A stretch of DNA of 52,150 nucleotides from a virus, in the IMG/VR virus record IMGVR_UViG_3300037200_000348, positions 1 through 52,150 of that record, one strand, 5' to 3'. The notes beneath the pieces are model-generated. The model was not told the origin of the DNA. It saw only the letters and a list, made by a program, of their open reading frames with translations, and did no database searches. A program made the translations under genes and the position numbers. Below, piece after piece: positions 4,877 to 12,530 of this stretch. Positions within the stretch are counted from its first letter, which is position 1, and every line of letters begins with the position of its first letter.

Positions 4877-7534
4877 CTATCCAACGTCGTAGCCTTTCTC
4901 GAACCAGGGCTTTTGGTCGGTCGCTTCGAGCCATAGGCTCTCGACGCCATCGAAGTACATCGCGACTGTTCCTGGGACGCCATGACGACACTTCGCGACG
5001 GCGGCCTCGGCTCGTGTTGGTGGGATGGGATTCCCGGCGTCGTCCACGACCTCCGGGTCGTTGCCGGGGTTCGGGCGCCACGGGAAGATGATCGTCGTCG
5101 CGTGGCCCTCCGTGTTGCCCCCGTCGCGGAGGTCAAACATCGTGGGGCGAGCAGCCTTCGCCCCGCGGTTGAGGTGGTAGACGACGTGCACGGGGCACGA
5201 GAGTTCATCCGCGAGCGAGAGAAGCTCCGCAAGGAGTCGATCGAGCGCGTTGTGCTTGCCACCGCTCTTCTCGGACGCCGTCGCTAAGTCGCTCACGAAG
5301 CCGATATGGTCGATCGCAATGCCGGAGAGCCCCCCGTGTTTTTGCGCGATGGCCCGGGAAGCGCGTTTAACGTCCGCCAGTGACCGCCGCGGATGCCGCG
5401 TGATAAACTCTATCGGAATCCCCTTGAGGGCCCTCTGGGCGTATTCTAGGGCCCGCCAATCCTCACTCGTGAGTCGGACGCCCTCGCGTATCTTGTTCAC
5501 CGGCACCCCGGCCCGCATCGAGAGGATGCGCTCGGCGGAATCTTCCTGGGTCATCTCCAGGCTGAAAAGCGCGAATGCCTTGGGGTTGTACGCGTGGGCC
5601 GTATACTCTGCGTAGTTGCCGAGCATGATCGAATTGTGAACAACGATGTCGTCTGCAACAAAATTGTGATGGCCTGGAACCTCTAGGTCGAAGGTCTCCA
5701 TCGGGCCAACGCTTTTAATCTCTTTGATTTCATCCCAAATTATATCTGGGCTAGCCAGCGCCGCTAACCACCGGTCTTTCAATACAGTCGCAATTGTCGC
5801 TAAGTGGTCCTGAGTAATGTCTCGATCGGGGTGAGATTTGCTGGCAAAGGCCGCGCGGCGATCAAGCTCGTCCAAACTTATTCCCCGTTGCGCGCACCGT
5901 CTTCGAATGGTGTCCCACACTTTGCGCCCCACGACGCGAAAATTTGTGTTGGAATTAGGCGAAGCGCGCCACGTCGAGAAACGCCTCGTTTTCTCGCCAA
6001 TCCATCCAATGGAAGACTGGTACGCCTGAATTGAAAGCGGGCTTGTTATCACAAGTCTCCATGCTTTTGAACCTTTGGTTGAAAAATCAGCCAAAATTCC
6101 AAAACGCAAAAAGGCGTGCTGCAAGTCACGCACAAGACGCTCGCTCGCCAAAGTAATCTCGATGATGGGGGCCATACCCTTGGAGCAATATATAGTCCCG
6201 TCGCAACTCATTAAAGCCCGCAAAAATTCTCGAAGCGCGACCGCGTCCCATTTCCAAACCTCGGCTGGTATCCACTTCTCTTTCGAGAGATGCCCCGCTA
6301 GCCCGAATCCGCGCAACCAGGACACTACTAGATTTTCCGATTGCCATCGACCGCCTCGACCGCCCCGCTCGGCAGGAAAATAGCCAAACTTCCCGTCGAA
6401 TCGCACGCTGAGCGATGGGAACTTGTCGGCGATTATTTGAGAGAAATCGGCCACTATCTCGGCGTCGGCATTAGTAAATCCGGCGTGGCTTCCACAAGCC
6501 TTACAACCGCGCGCCTCGCGGTGCGGACCGCTAATTGACGCCATGGAGCCGTCTCCGAAATAATAGCCGAGTAAGCGCGCTAACTGAGGGTCAGCCGCCT
6601 CCGAGCCGTGAACCGCCTTCGCAGACACCGCAATCCGGTCGCCACGACGCAAGGCGCGAAGCGGAGCCCACCCTTCCGTCGTCAAAAATGGATGTGCTTC
6701 GGTCGCGCAATTCTCGCGACCACTTCTTGTCCGTAGAGCATAGCACTCTTGAATCCCGCTCGGAATCCACGAGGCCACTTGTCGTGGCTCGATCTTGCCG
6801 CTATGCGACAGCGAAAGCGTTTTTTTGCGCTGCTCCTTGACGAAATCTCTAATCGTCAGGCGCTCGCCCGTTTCTGCGTCCGTGACCTTCGTATTTGCGG
6901 CCTGGCACTTCCCCATGCCCGGAGCCGCGCCCCACACGATCAATTCGCCGGGCTTGAAGCCGCCGGTAAGGCGGTCGAGGGTTTCCCATTGCGAGAGGTA
7001 TGGGCGCACGGAGGGCGAGCCGATGCGCGCCACGACGCTGTTGACGACCTCATCGAGCGAGGTGACCGTGATGGCGTTACTCGCGAGAGCGCTCGTGATT
7101 TCCCGGATGGCGTAGTCCTGGAGTTCGGCGGAGCTTTCGAAGTGCTCGTTGTAGGCCTTTTCGTAAAGCTCCCGGGCTACACGGATGATGGCCCGCGACC
7201 CCGCCTTGTCGGCAACGATACTTGCGTAATACTCAACACTCGACGCCGTAGGCACGATATCGAGTAGCGAATTGAGATAGGGGACGCCGCCCGCCTTTTC
7301 GAGCATCCCGGCGCTTCGTAGCCGCTCCGCGAGGGTGATCTTATCTATCGGCGCGTCGGCCTCGTAAAGCGCGAGGATATGGGTCCAAATAACCTCGTGA
7401 ATGTGCGCATAGAAGTCCGCCGCCTTCACGTGCGCAAGCGCGACCGGCAGCATCTCTCGCTCTAGGAGTACGGAACCGATGACTGCCATCTCTGCCTCCA
7501 GGTTCGACGGCGGAATCTTGTCGGCGGCGCTCAT
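4877..7534 (-). CDS. dnaB: Replicative DnaB-family helicase containing an intein
   Basis: An 885-residue precursor; removing the 425-residue intein leaves a 460-residue helicase of normal DnaB size. Residues about 10-110 are the DnaB N-terminal domain (NLEAEMAVIGSVLLE). The RecA-like motor starts near 180 with Walker A GAAPGMGK (202-209), which is completed by Ser635 after the intein. Walker B is GIAIDH, followed by HVVYHLNRG and a FDLRDGG motif. The hexamer unwinds DNA at the fork. The ATG overlaps the stop of the DUF1376 gene (ATGA), which suggests a coupled helicase plus loader or primosome pair. The stop is followed by about 100 bases without a gene before the methyltransferase. Confidence 0.95.
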   Translation of the reverse strand: MSAADKIPPSNLEAEMAVIGSVLLEREMLPVALAHVKAADFYAHIHEVIWTHILALYEADAPIDKITLAERLRSAGMLEKAGGVPYLNSLLDIVPTASSVEYYASIVADKAGSRAIIRVARELYEKAYNEHFESSAELQDYAIREITSALASNAITVTSLDEVVNSVVARIGSPSVRPYLSQWETLDRLTGGFKPGELIVWGAAPGMGKCQAANTKVTDAETGERLTIRDFVKEQRKKTLSLSHSGKIEPRQVASWIPSGIQECYALRTRSGRENCATEAHPFLTTEGWAPLRALRRGDRIAVSAKAVHGSEAADPQLARLLGYYFGDGSMASISGPHREARGCKACGSHAGFTNADAEIVADFSQIIADKFPSLSVRFDGKFGYFPAERGGRGGRWQSENLVVSWLRGFGLAGHLSKEKWIPAEVWKWDAVALREFLRALMSCDGTIYCSKGMAPIIEITLASERLVRDLQHAFLRFGILADFSTKGSKAWRLVITSPLSIQAYQSSIGWIGEKTRRFSTWRASPNSNTNFRVVGRKVWDTIRRRCAQRGISLDELDRRAAFASKSHPDRDITQDHLATIATVLKDRWLAALASPDIIWDEIKEIKSVGPMETFDLEVPGHHNFVADDIVVHNSIMLGNYAEYTAHAYNPKAFALFSLEMTQEDSAERILSMRAGVPVNKIREGVRLTSEDWRALEYAQRALKGIPIEFITRHPRRSLADVKRASRAIAQKHGGLSGIAIDHIGFVSDLATASEKSGGKHNALDRLLAELLSLADELSCPVHVVYHLNRGAKAARPTMFDLRDGGNTEGHATTIIFPWRPNPGNDPEVVDDAGNPIPPTRAEAAVAKCRHGVPGTVAMYFDGVESLWLEATDQKPWFEKGYDVG
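5633..6907 (-). mobile_element. DnaB intein with LAGLIDADG homing endonuclease
   Basis: Residues 210-634 of the helicase precursor form a full-size intein. It begins at Cys210 right after the Walker A lysine (block A CQAANTKV), and has block B around NCATEAHPF. Two LAGLIDADG motifs, LGYYFGDG (about 323-330) and FLRALMSCDG (about 437-446), mark the endonuclease. It ends with FVADDIVVHN, followed by extein Ser. Insertion between K and S of the P-loop is a well-known DnaB intein site. The DNA is visibly more AT-rich than its flanks (for example around 5700-5800 and 6060-6200), pointing to recent arrival. Splicing should be autocatalytic, as Cys1, the penultimate His, the terminal Asn and Ser+1 are all present. 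Confidence 0.95.
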
Positions 7535-8586
7535 TCGGCAACCGCGGGACGCGGTGTGCCGGGAGCATGCCGCACCTCAGCAACGAAGCCGACGTCGTAG
7601 TCGAGACCGCGACGAGGGGAGCGCTCGCGCTCGGCGGGACCGGCGGTCGAACGGGGCACGTAGGTCGCGGGCTGTCCTGTGCGCCGCTGCTGGAACATCG
7701 GGGGCACCCGGTTGACCTCCGCCTTGAAGAGCGGCTTCCCGCCGTTGTCGAGCCGGGCGCGAGCGAAGAGTCGGGCCGCCTCAACCGTGCTGCACCCTCG
7801 CTCGCCGAGAATACGCAGCGCCGAGACCCAGTAGAAAATCGCTGCGTCCTGCTTCTCGGGATTTTTCGCGTTGCCGTACTCCGACAGGAACCAGCGAGCA
7901 AGGGTGTGCACCGCCGCAGTCTCGGTCGGGATAGCCTTCGGGAGCGTGTCTGGAGGCGGCGTCGGCTTCCACTCGGCGCGAGCCTTTCGCGGCGACTTCT
8001 CCGGCACCGGCTCAGGAGGCAAGAGAACTTGCTCGCCCTCTTCGGCCGAATTGACCTGCGCGGTATCTGAACGAAGTGAAGATACCGAACCGTCCGAACG
8101 CAGTGAGGACGTATCTCTATCTCTATCTCTATCTCTATCTCTATCTCTTATGCTAGAGCCCGGCTGTAGCGGGGCTACTGGCGTTGCTATAGCGTGGCTA
8201 CTGGCGTTGCTATTTCCGGGCTGGAGCCGGGCTGCAGCGCGACTCTTGGCGGCGCTATGGCCGCCCTTGGAGCCATTCGCGGCAAAGCGCGTCGATTGCT
8301 CGATCATCTCGTCGCGCACGGCTTGCATGCGGCGGTTGGCGATCGTGCCATCCGGGAGCGCTTCGAAGCGCGGCCGAATAACGTCCCAGGCGCCCGCGAC
8401 AACCTCGGTCGATTCGCCAATGATTCGCGCGCACTGCCCGGCGTCATCAGGGACGCTCCCCTCGTCAACCTGAACCATGAGAAGCTCGAAGTAGACGCAC
8501 CGCTCCACCGGCGTCATGAGCCGAACGTGTCGATCGGTGCGCCAGGCCTTATGGTCCCACTTAACCCAGGGTAGAGACTTTGCCAA
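7531..8586 (-). CDS. DUF1376-type phage replication protein
   Basis: A 351-residue protein starting at TTG 8586, seven bases after GGAGGG; the open frame extends upstream but across a terminator hairpin. Residues about 1-95 match DUF1376 (LPWVKWDHKAWRTDRHVRL, then ERCVYFELLMVQVDEG), a winged-helix-like domain of phage replication or loader proteins. A low-complexity linker follows, with an Arg-Asp repeat from a six-base DNA repeat and two SSLRSD copies. The C-terminal half (ARWFLSEYGNAKNPEKQDAA onward) is helical. It lies directly upstream of dnaB with an ATGA overlap, so a helicase-loading role is likely but inferred. Confidence 0.75.
   Translation of the reverse strand: MAKSLPWVKWDHKAWRTDRHVRLMTPVERCVYFELLMVQVDEGSVPDDAGQCARIIGESTEVVAGAWDVIRPRFEALPDGTIANRRMQAVRDEMIEQSTRFAANGSKGGHSAAKSRAAARLQPGNSNASSHAIATPVAPLQPGSSIRDRDRDRDRDRDTSSLRSDGSVSSLRSDTAQVNSAEEGEQVLLPPEPVPEKSPRKARAEWKPTPPPDTLPKAIPTETAAVHTLARWFLSEYGNAKNPEKQDAAIFYWVSALRILGERGCSTVEAARLFARARLDNGGKPLFKAEVNRVPPMFQQRRTGQPATYVPRSTAGPAERERSPRRGLDYDVGFVAEVRHAPGTPRPAVAE
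8112..8147. repeat. Six tandem copies of TATCTC
   Basis: A perfect hexamer microsatellite inside the DUF1376 gene that encodes alternating Arg-Asp on the minus strand. Copy-number change would keep the reading frame and only lengthen or shorten the linker. Confidence 0.95.
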
Positions 8587-8618
8587 AAGAAAACCCTCCG
8601 GACTGGTAGTCCGAAGGG
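8583..8618 (-). terminator. Terminator or attenuator hairpin overlapping a ribosome binding site
   Basis: Minus-strand arms CCCTTCGGACT and AGTCCGGAGGG pair over 11 positions (one G-U) with a three-base loop, followed by TTTTCTTTT. This is a good intrinsic terminator. The 3' arm contains GGAGGG, the ribosome binding site of the TTG start at 8586, so the fold would also block translation of the DUF1376 gene. Confidence 0.75.
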
Positions 8619-8742
8619 TCGCAAAAGTGTCGCGAGGCGATCTCTGCTTCGGGCATCCGGTCGATACGGGCCCTGGTCCGTACGACCGTTGCCCAGGAGC
8701 ATACATCCGAGAAAAGGCAGCCTGGCCTGGCCGTCGCTCTCG

Positions 8743-8874
8743 CTACTGAGACTCTATCACAATCCGCCGTCGGGCGCAAGGGGCTCGCCACGCGAGCACC
8801 ACGGCAGCGCCGCCGACGACGACCGCGAGAAGGGCGATGCGCAGCTTCATAGCAGCAGGAGCGATCGTCATCAT
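8743..8874 (-). CDS. Small single-pass membrane peptide
   Basis: A 43-residue frame from ATG 8874, or 35 residues from the in-frame ATG 8850. The core IALLAVVVGGAAVVLAW is a clean membrane segment preceded by KLR and followed by a basic tail (RAPCARRR), so N-in or N-out is ambiguous. It lies just after the zinc-binding small protein and before the terminator at 8594. No strong ribosome binding site is seen. It could be a small lysis or membrane effector; no family can be assigned at this length. About 120 bases between its stop and the hairpin hold no convincing gene. Confidence 0.5.
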   Translation of the reverse strand: MMTIAPAAMKLRIALLAVVVGGAAVVLAWRAPCARRRIVIESQ

Positions 8875-8880
8875 CAGCCA

Positions 8881-9075
8881 TCACGAGCCCGCCTTCCGGT
8901 ACGATCGTTTGCGCTGCCCGCGCTGCCCGCGTTTCGCCTCCGCACACGCGCGACTACAAAACAAACCTGCGCGCCAACTTTGCCCATCGACCGGGATTGC
9001 GACGTTGAGAAACACGCCCATGAGGTCGCCGCACTCGTCGCATCGGCCGTTCCAGGGCTTCTCGCGGTCAGCCAT
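8881..9075 (-). CDS. Small zinc-ribbon-like protein
   Basis: Sixty-four residues from ATG 9075, which shares its A with the upstream TGA. Four cysteines in two pairs, RCDECGDLMG and FCSRACAEAKRG, suggest a treble-clef or zinc-ribbon fold of the kind used for nucleic-acid or protein binding. The C-terminus is very basic (RGQRGQRKRSYRK), which favours nucleic-acid contact. Function unknown. It is part of the leftward train of overlapped genes from 12319. Confidence 0.65.
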   Translation of the reverse strand: MADREKPWNGRCDECGDLMGVFLNVAIPVDGQSWRAGLFCSRACAEAKRGQRGQRKRSYRKAGS

Positions 9076-9821
9076 CACGCGCCCTCCGAAAGAAACGCCT
9101 CGGCCTCTTTGCACCACACCATGTAGCTCGTCACGCAGTCGCCTGCCATGGTTTCGGGCTCGTTCGTCACGATCGCTTCGAGGAGACTCGTGTATCGGCG
9201 CCGCTCGGAGGCAACCCGCTCCGCGACATACGCCGCTACTGCGTCGACTACGCCATCACGGTCGGCATCGAGAATGGCCTTCCGAATCCGCGCCCGCTCG
9301 TCGTCCGGTGGCTGCAGCATCGTCGGCTCCGTTCGCTCGGGCGCGGCTACGGCGTCGATGGCGCGGATAGTTTCGCACGGGTACGGAATGACGTTGCCTT
9401 CACGGTTTTCGCACACCGAGCATACGCGATTCGTCGGAAGTCCCAACGCCATGCGCGTGGCGTCCCCAACGAGGTCCGGCGCGTGCAACTCCCGCACCGC
9501 CGCTATCGCTGCCTCGGCGCGGGTGGCGCGTTCGTACAGCGCGGCATGTCGTTCGTTGATTTCGCGCACGCCGCGCTGAATGACACTTTCGCCTTCTTCG
9601 TCGTCGCCCTCCGTCACGGCAACGTCTTTGGGTGGCGGAGCCGGTTGCGAGGCAACGTGCACACCCTCGGCACCGCAAACGCACGGGATGGCAATGCACG
9701 TCTGGCACGGCACGATCATGCCGTCCGGTTGCCGCGCTTGTTCGAGCGTCATTGGGTGCGGATTAGGCGGCTCGCATCGTTTCCCCCAATGCTCCGGCTG
9801 TCCGCAAAGCACGCATTTCAC
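9075..9821 (-). CDS. Cys-rich protein with a CCHC zinc-knuckle
   Basis: A 248-residue protein. The N-terminus has CVLCGQPEHWGKRC, an exact C-x2-C-x4-H-x4-C zinc knuckle, followed by further cysteine pairs (CQTCIAIPCVCG, and CSVCENREGNVIPYPC in the middle). The C-terminal half is helical and acidic (DDERARIRKAILDADRDG, then ERVASERRRYTSLLEAI). I chose GTG 9821 because it forms a GTGA overlap with the upstream stop, the pattern used across this operon; ATG 9839 is an alternative that adds six residues. Zinc knuckles usually bind single-stranded nucleic acid, so an RNA- or ssDNA-binding role in the replication operon is plausible but unproven. Confidence 0.6.
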   Translation of the reverse strand: MKCVLCGQPEHWGKRCEPPNPHPMTLEQARQPDGMIVPCQTCIAIPCVCGAEGVHVASQPAPPPKDVAVTEGDDEEGESVIQRGVREINERHAALYERATRAEAAIAAVRELHAPDLVGDATRMALGLPTNRVCSVCENREGNVIPYPCETIRAIDAVAAPERTEPTMLQPPDDERARIRKAILDADRDGVVDAVAAYVAERVASERRRYTSLLEAIVTNEPETMAGDCVTSYMVWCKEAEAFLSEGA

Positions 9822-10012
9822 GGTTTTTGCCCCGCACATTTGCGTAGCACATGCGCGACCACCGAATGTATCGGGGTTCCCGCATCGTCGCCCATTTCGG
9901 GGTACCAACGGGCCTGAACGCGGTGCCACGTATCTAGGTCTTTATCGCCGCAAAACATGACCCGCACAAGGTCGTTGGCTTCATCCGCAGTCAGCGGCGT
10001 ACTATCGGGCAT
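9818..10012 (-). CDS. Hypothetical small protein
   Basis: Sixty-four residues from ATG 10012, eight bases after GGAGG, which fixes the start. The sequence is acidic in the first half (LTADEANDLVRVMFCGDKDLD) and ends with a short helical HSVVAHVLRKCAG segment. No domain is recognised. It overlaps the upstream gene by 11 bases and the downstream one by GTGA. Confidence 0.65.
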   Translation of the reverse strand: MPDSTPLTADEANDLVRVMFCGDKDLDTWHRVQARWYPEMGDDAGTPIHSVVAHVLRKCAGQKP

Positions 10013-10187
10013 CTTGGTTTCCTCCAGGGCTCGCGCCCAACGTATCGTACAGTCCGTAATGCGGCGGACACACCCACCATTGAAAGCTCCAGGTTTGCAG
10101 CACGGCATCCAGCCACTGCAAGAACCTAACGCGCTTCGTGTTCGGGCAACGTCCGTCTGCGTCGGTCACATAGCAGCGCATGGTCAC
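10002..10187 (-). CDS. Hypothetical Cys/Trp-rich small protein
   Basis: Sixty-one residues from GTG 10187, which overlaps the previous stop as GTGA. Features are an early pair of cysteines (RCYVTDADGRC), a Trp-rich segment (FLQWLDAVLQTWSFQWW) and a VCPPHYG motif, which together could bind a metal ion. No known family. Coupled on both sides to its neighbours in the leftward operon. Confidence 0.55.
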   Translation of the reverse strand: MTMRCYVTDADGRCPNTKRVRFLQWLDAVLQTWSFQWWVCPPHYGLYDTLGASPGGNQDAR

Positions 10188-10798
10188 GATTGCACCGCGC
10201 CGTCGAGGGCTGCGCGTATTCCGCGCGCAGCGAGTCGATGAATAACTGCGACGTCATCATTGCCCCGCGAGAATTGCGAGGCGAGTTCTTCGTGTGCCGC
10301 CGCTTCTGCGGCACAGGCCGCCAGCTTCGCCTCGGCTGCGGCGAGGGCGTCGCGAAGTTCGGCGATCGTCGTCGCCTTGAAGTCTATGTCGTCGCGCAGG
10401 TGCCCGAAGTCTGAACCGCAACACCGACAGCGTTTCCCTGCGCCGGTGCGATTCTGACGCATCTTCTCCGACTCTGCGCGCGCCGCGTTGACTTCGGCGC
10501 GGCATCGTTCGATTTCGGTTTCCAGCATCGTGCAGCGCGAACGCCAATGCTCGGGATTCGCCACGTACGATCCCTTGAGCCGTTCGTGCTTTTCGAGGAG
10601 TTCATTTCGCTCCGTCGTCACGGAGGCCAAGGCATCAAGGAGTGCCAAAACTTGCTCGGGCCCAGCCGCTTCGTGGAAGTCATCGTCAAAGTGTTCGGGC
10701 CACCCGGCGATGGAATCGTCGAGCCGAATCGCTTCAAGTAAATCCGTCGCGGTACTCTTCATGGCCGCGATCTCGGCGTCGGTGAGAGGCGCGCTCAT
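10184..10798 (-). CDS. Hypothetical coiled-coil protein with a zinc-binding centre
   Basis: A 204-residue protein. The N-terminal MSAPLTDAEIAAMKSTATD and a D/E-rich loop are followed by a long coiled coil (about 60-180: TERNELLEKHERLKG, LETEIERCRAEVNAARAES, AELRDALAAAEAKLAACAAE). Between the helices lies RCRCCGSDFGHL, which may bind zinc at a bend, as in small phage Zn-hook-like proteins. Proteins with this layout are common in phage early operons and have no agreed function. ATGA overlap upstream, GTGA downstream. Confidence 0.65.
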   Translation of the reverse strand: MSAPLTDAEIAAMKSTATDLLEAIRLDDSIAGWPEHFDDDFHEAAGPEQVLALLDALASVTTERNELLEKHERLKGSYVANPEHWRSRCTMLETEIERCRAEVNAARAESEKMRQNRTGAGKRCRCCGSDFGHLRDDIDFKATTIAELRDALAAAEAKLAACAAEAAAHEELASQFSRGNDDVAVIHRLAARGIRAALDGAVQS

Positions 10799-11082
10799 CG
10801 CTCACCTCCGAGACGCCGCGCGGCTTCACGCAGTAAGCCTTCCGCCGAATGTTTCCCGTTGCAGTCGCTATGCACGTGCGGCAGTGCTGCCCGCTCCCTC
10901 GCCACCTCCAGCAACTTGTGCGCGAGAGCGGTGTCGGGATGCGCGGCAAGGCGCAGAGACTTCAGAATGATCGAACCCGCAGTCGTCGGGGAATCCGTGT
11001 ACGGGTAAGCTTGAAGTCGATCGGCAGATTCGCGCTCCTCGGCGCTGAGCACCGGGACGAGGTCGGGCGCGTCGGGATTCAT
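10795..11082 (-). CDS. Hypothetical small protein
   Basis: Ninety-five residues, ATG 11082 overlapping the previous TGA. Acidic N-terminus (LSAEERESADRLQAYPY), helical C-terminus with HVHSDCNGKHSAEGLL, where His and Cys could bind a metal. No family recognised. Its overlaps on both sides show it is translated as part of the train. Confidence 0.6.
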   Translation of the reverse strand: MNPDAPDLVPVLSAEERESADRLQAYPYTDSPTTAGSIILKSLRLAAHPDTALAHKLLEVARERAALPHVHSDCNGKHSAEGLLREAARRLGGER

Positions 11083-11804
11083 CCCGCGTTCACTCGTTCT
11101 TGCAGTGTGAGGATGAATTGCGCGGCCTCGCGCTCGCTAAGCTCTTCGCGCGGCATGGAGATAGCACGGCCGACCTGCGACATAGCAACTTTGAGCGTTG
11201 CGTTACGAACGCCGTTGCTGATGGTGCGGAGTTGCTCAAGCAGGCCCGTGATGAGCTTTGCCTGTAAGTCCGAGATGGTGCCGGGGGCGCCATTGAGGAC
11301 ACCGCGTTCCGTATCGGCGGGCTTCTCCGCCTCGCGCTTCTCTGCGGGAGGCTCGGCGACGCGCTCGGTCGGAACGCATAGCACCTTCTGAATTGGACCA
11401 TTGAATTTGAACGAAATGAGCCAAACGTAATCGTCTTTCTGCTCCTTCGTTTCGTCTCGCTCTTCGCCACGCGCACCGCGCGAATACGCGACGCACTCCG
11501 GCATCTTGCGCGCCTTGTTTTCCGGGAAGTGGCGGCGCTTCCAAACCTGCCCGAGGCGCTCGACGCACTGCTGCTCCGAATCGCCATCCTTGATAACGAA
11601 GTGCCGCGCGCCGATGAGGCGCCAGTCGAACTTGTCGGCCATCGCGAGCGGAAGCACCCAGCCGCCATCCGGCGGCTCTCCAGAGGCCCAGCCCTCGCCG
11701 CCCATCGTGCGCATGATGTCGTACGGCGTGTAGCCCGTGCCAACGTCGATCGAGATACACATGCCGATGCCGTTGACGAGGTGGAGCTTGCGGTCGATAC
11801 CCAC
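11079..11804 (-). CDS. Hypothetical replication-region protein
   Basis: A 241-residue protein. The first 110 residues are probably an alpha/beta domain (ISIDVGTGYTPYDIMRTMGG, then FDWRLIGARHFVIKDGDSEQ); a charged linker rich in E and K follows, then a helical C-terminus (ISDLQAKLITGLLEQLRTIS). The start is GTG at 11804, sharing its first base with the end of the upstream TAG. It sits second in the operon between the first gene and the small-protein train. The layout resembles phage recombination or ssDNA-annealing accessory proteins, but no diagnostic motif is visible, so I leave the function open. Confidence 0.6.
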   Translation of the reverse strand: MGIDRKLHLVNGIGMCISIDVGTGYTPYDIMRTMGGEGWASGEPPDGGWVLPLAMADKFDWRLIGARHFVIKDGDSEQQCVERLGQVWKRRHFPENKARKMPECVAYSRGARGEERDETKEQKDDYVWLISFKFNGPIQKVLCVPTERVAEPPAEKREAEKPADTERGVLNGAPGTISDLQAKLITGLLEQLRTISNGVRNATLKVAMSQVGRAISMPREELSEREAAQFILTLQERVNAG

Positions 11805-12319
11805 TACTGCAGGCCTTTCTTCGGAGCTTCGTGCGGTATAACGACAAGACTGTACGTCCGTTCGCCGTACACGAGCGCCTTCTTGCGAATCGCCGCGAGG
11901 GGATGGTCGTCGCCGTAGAGGTCCGCGTATTTCTTGAGCGCCGTCGCGTTGGTCTTCAGGACGGGCTCCGTCGGCACGATGCGAAGAATCATCTCGTCCT
12001 TCTCGCGCTGCGGAATATCCGGCAGGTCGAGGATGGCGAGAAACTCGCTCTCGCGCTTATCGAGTTGCAAGGCGTTGGGCGAAAGTTCGATACGCATCGT
12101 CGCATGCGGAAGCCGCTTCGACTTCGCATCGTTCATTCGCGCGACGAGTTCCGCGCGTATCCCTTGTGCTGCGGCGGACCATGCGGCGACCTCTTCGAGC
12201 GCGCTGCGCCGGGCGTCCTCAACAAGCAATAGCTCTTCGACGAGCTTGTCGACAGAGGCATCGGCATGGGGACGCGGCGGCGGCGGTGCGGCATCCGGGA
12301 CGGCATGCAAATTCGCCAA
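11804..12319 (-). CDS. Hypothetical first gene of the leftward replication operon
   Basis: A 171-residue protein starting at TTG 12319, seven bases after CGAGG. After a proline-rich N-terminus (APPPPRPHADAS) comes a long helix (VDKLVEELLLVEDARRSALE and onward), then a beta-rich section (ATMRIELSPNALQL) and a mixed C-terminus. The helix-then-beta order recalls Gam-like host nuclease inhibitors, but the match is only by impression. It is preceded by about 120 bases of leader from the promoter at 12446; that leader shows GC-rich partial repeats but no clear terminator. Confidence 0.55.
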   Translation of the reverse strand: MANLHAVPDAAPPPPRPHADASVDKLVEELLLVEDARRSALEEVAAWSAAAQGIRAELVARMNDAKSKRLPHATMRIELSPNALQLDKRESEFLAILDLPDIPQREKDEMILRIVPTEPVLKTNATALKKYADLYGDDHPLAAIRKKALVYGERTYSLVVIPHEAPKKGLQ

Positions 12320-12445
12320 CTGAGTACCTCGAAAAAAGAAGTGCGGCCCGGATACCCGGAGAGCTTGGCGACTCTTTTGGGCCCGAACCGCTGGAGGGAT
12401 TCCGCTGGTCTCGCCTGTGAGGGGTTGGCCACTCGGAACGGGTTT

Positions 12446-12474
12446 ATGGTAGCAAAAGTCAAATAGAAAGTCAA
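12446..12474 (-). promoter_or_regulatory. Leftward promoter of the replication operon
   Basis: Minus-strand TTGACT (12474-12469) and TACCAT (12451-12446) with a 17-base spacer. Just upstream of the -35, at about 12480-12488, lies CTGCTCGCT, the same word found inside the spacers of the early promoters, here placed where a bound protein could block or aid polymerase. Confidence 0.7.
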
Positions 12475-12530
12475 GGGCTAACTGCTCGCTGTCAAGGAGT
12501 CAGGAGTCGCGGGCAATAAACGGTCCATCC

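Noticed and set aside
8561-8947. Leftward 128-codon frame starting after the zinc-ribbon gene
   Set aside because: Mostly Arg/Cys-rich, and it would run through the terminator hairpin at 8594-8618.
12470-12495. L5-type stoperator
   Set aside because: Only the part CGCTGTCAAG of a single site resembles the mycobacteriophage L5 motif; the other copies of the word in this window do not.
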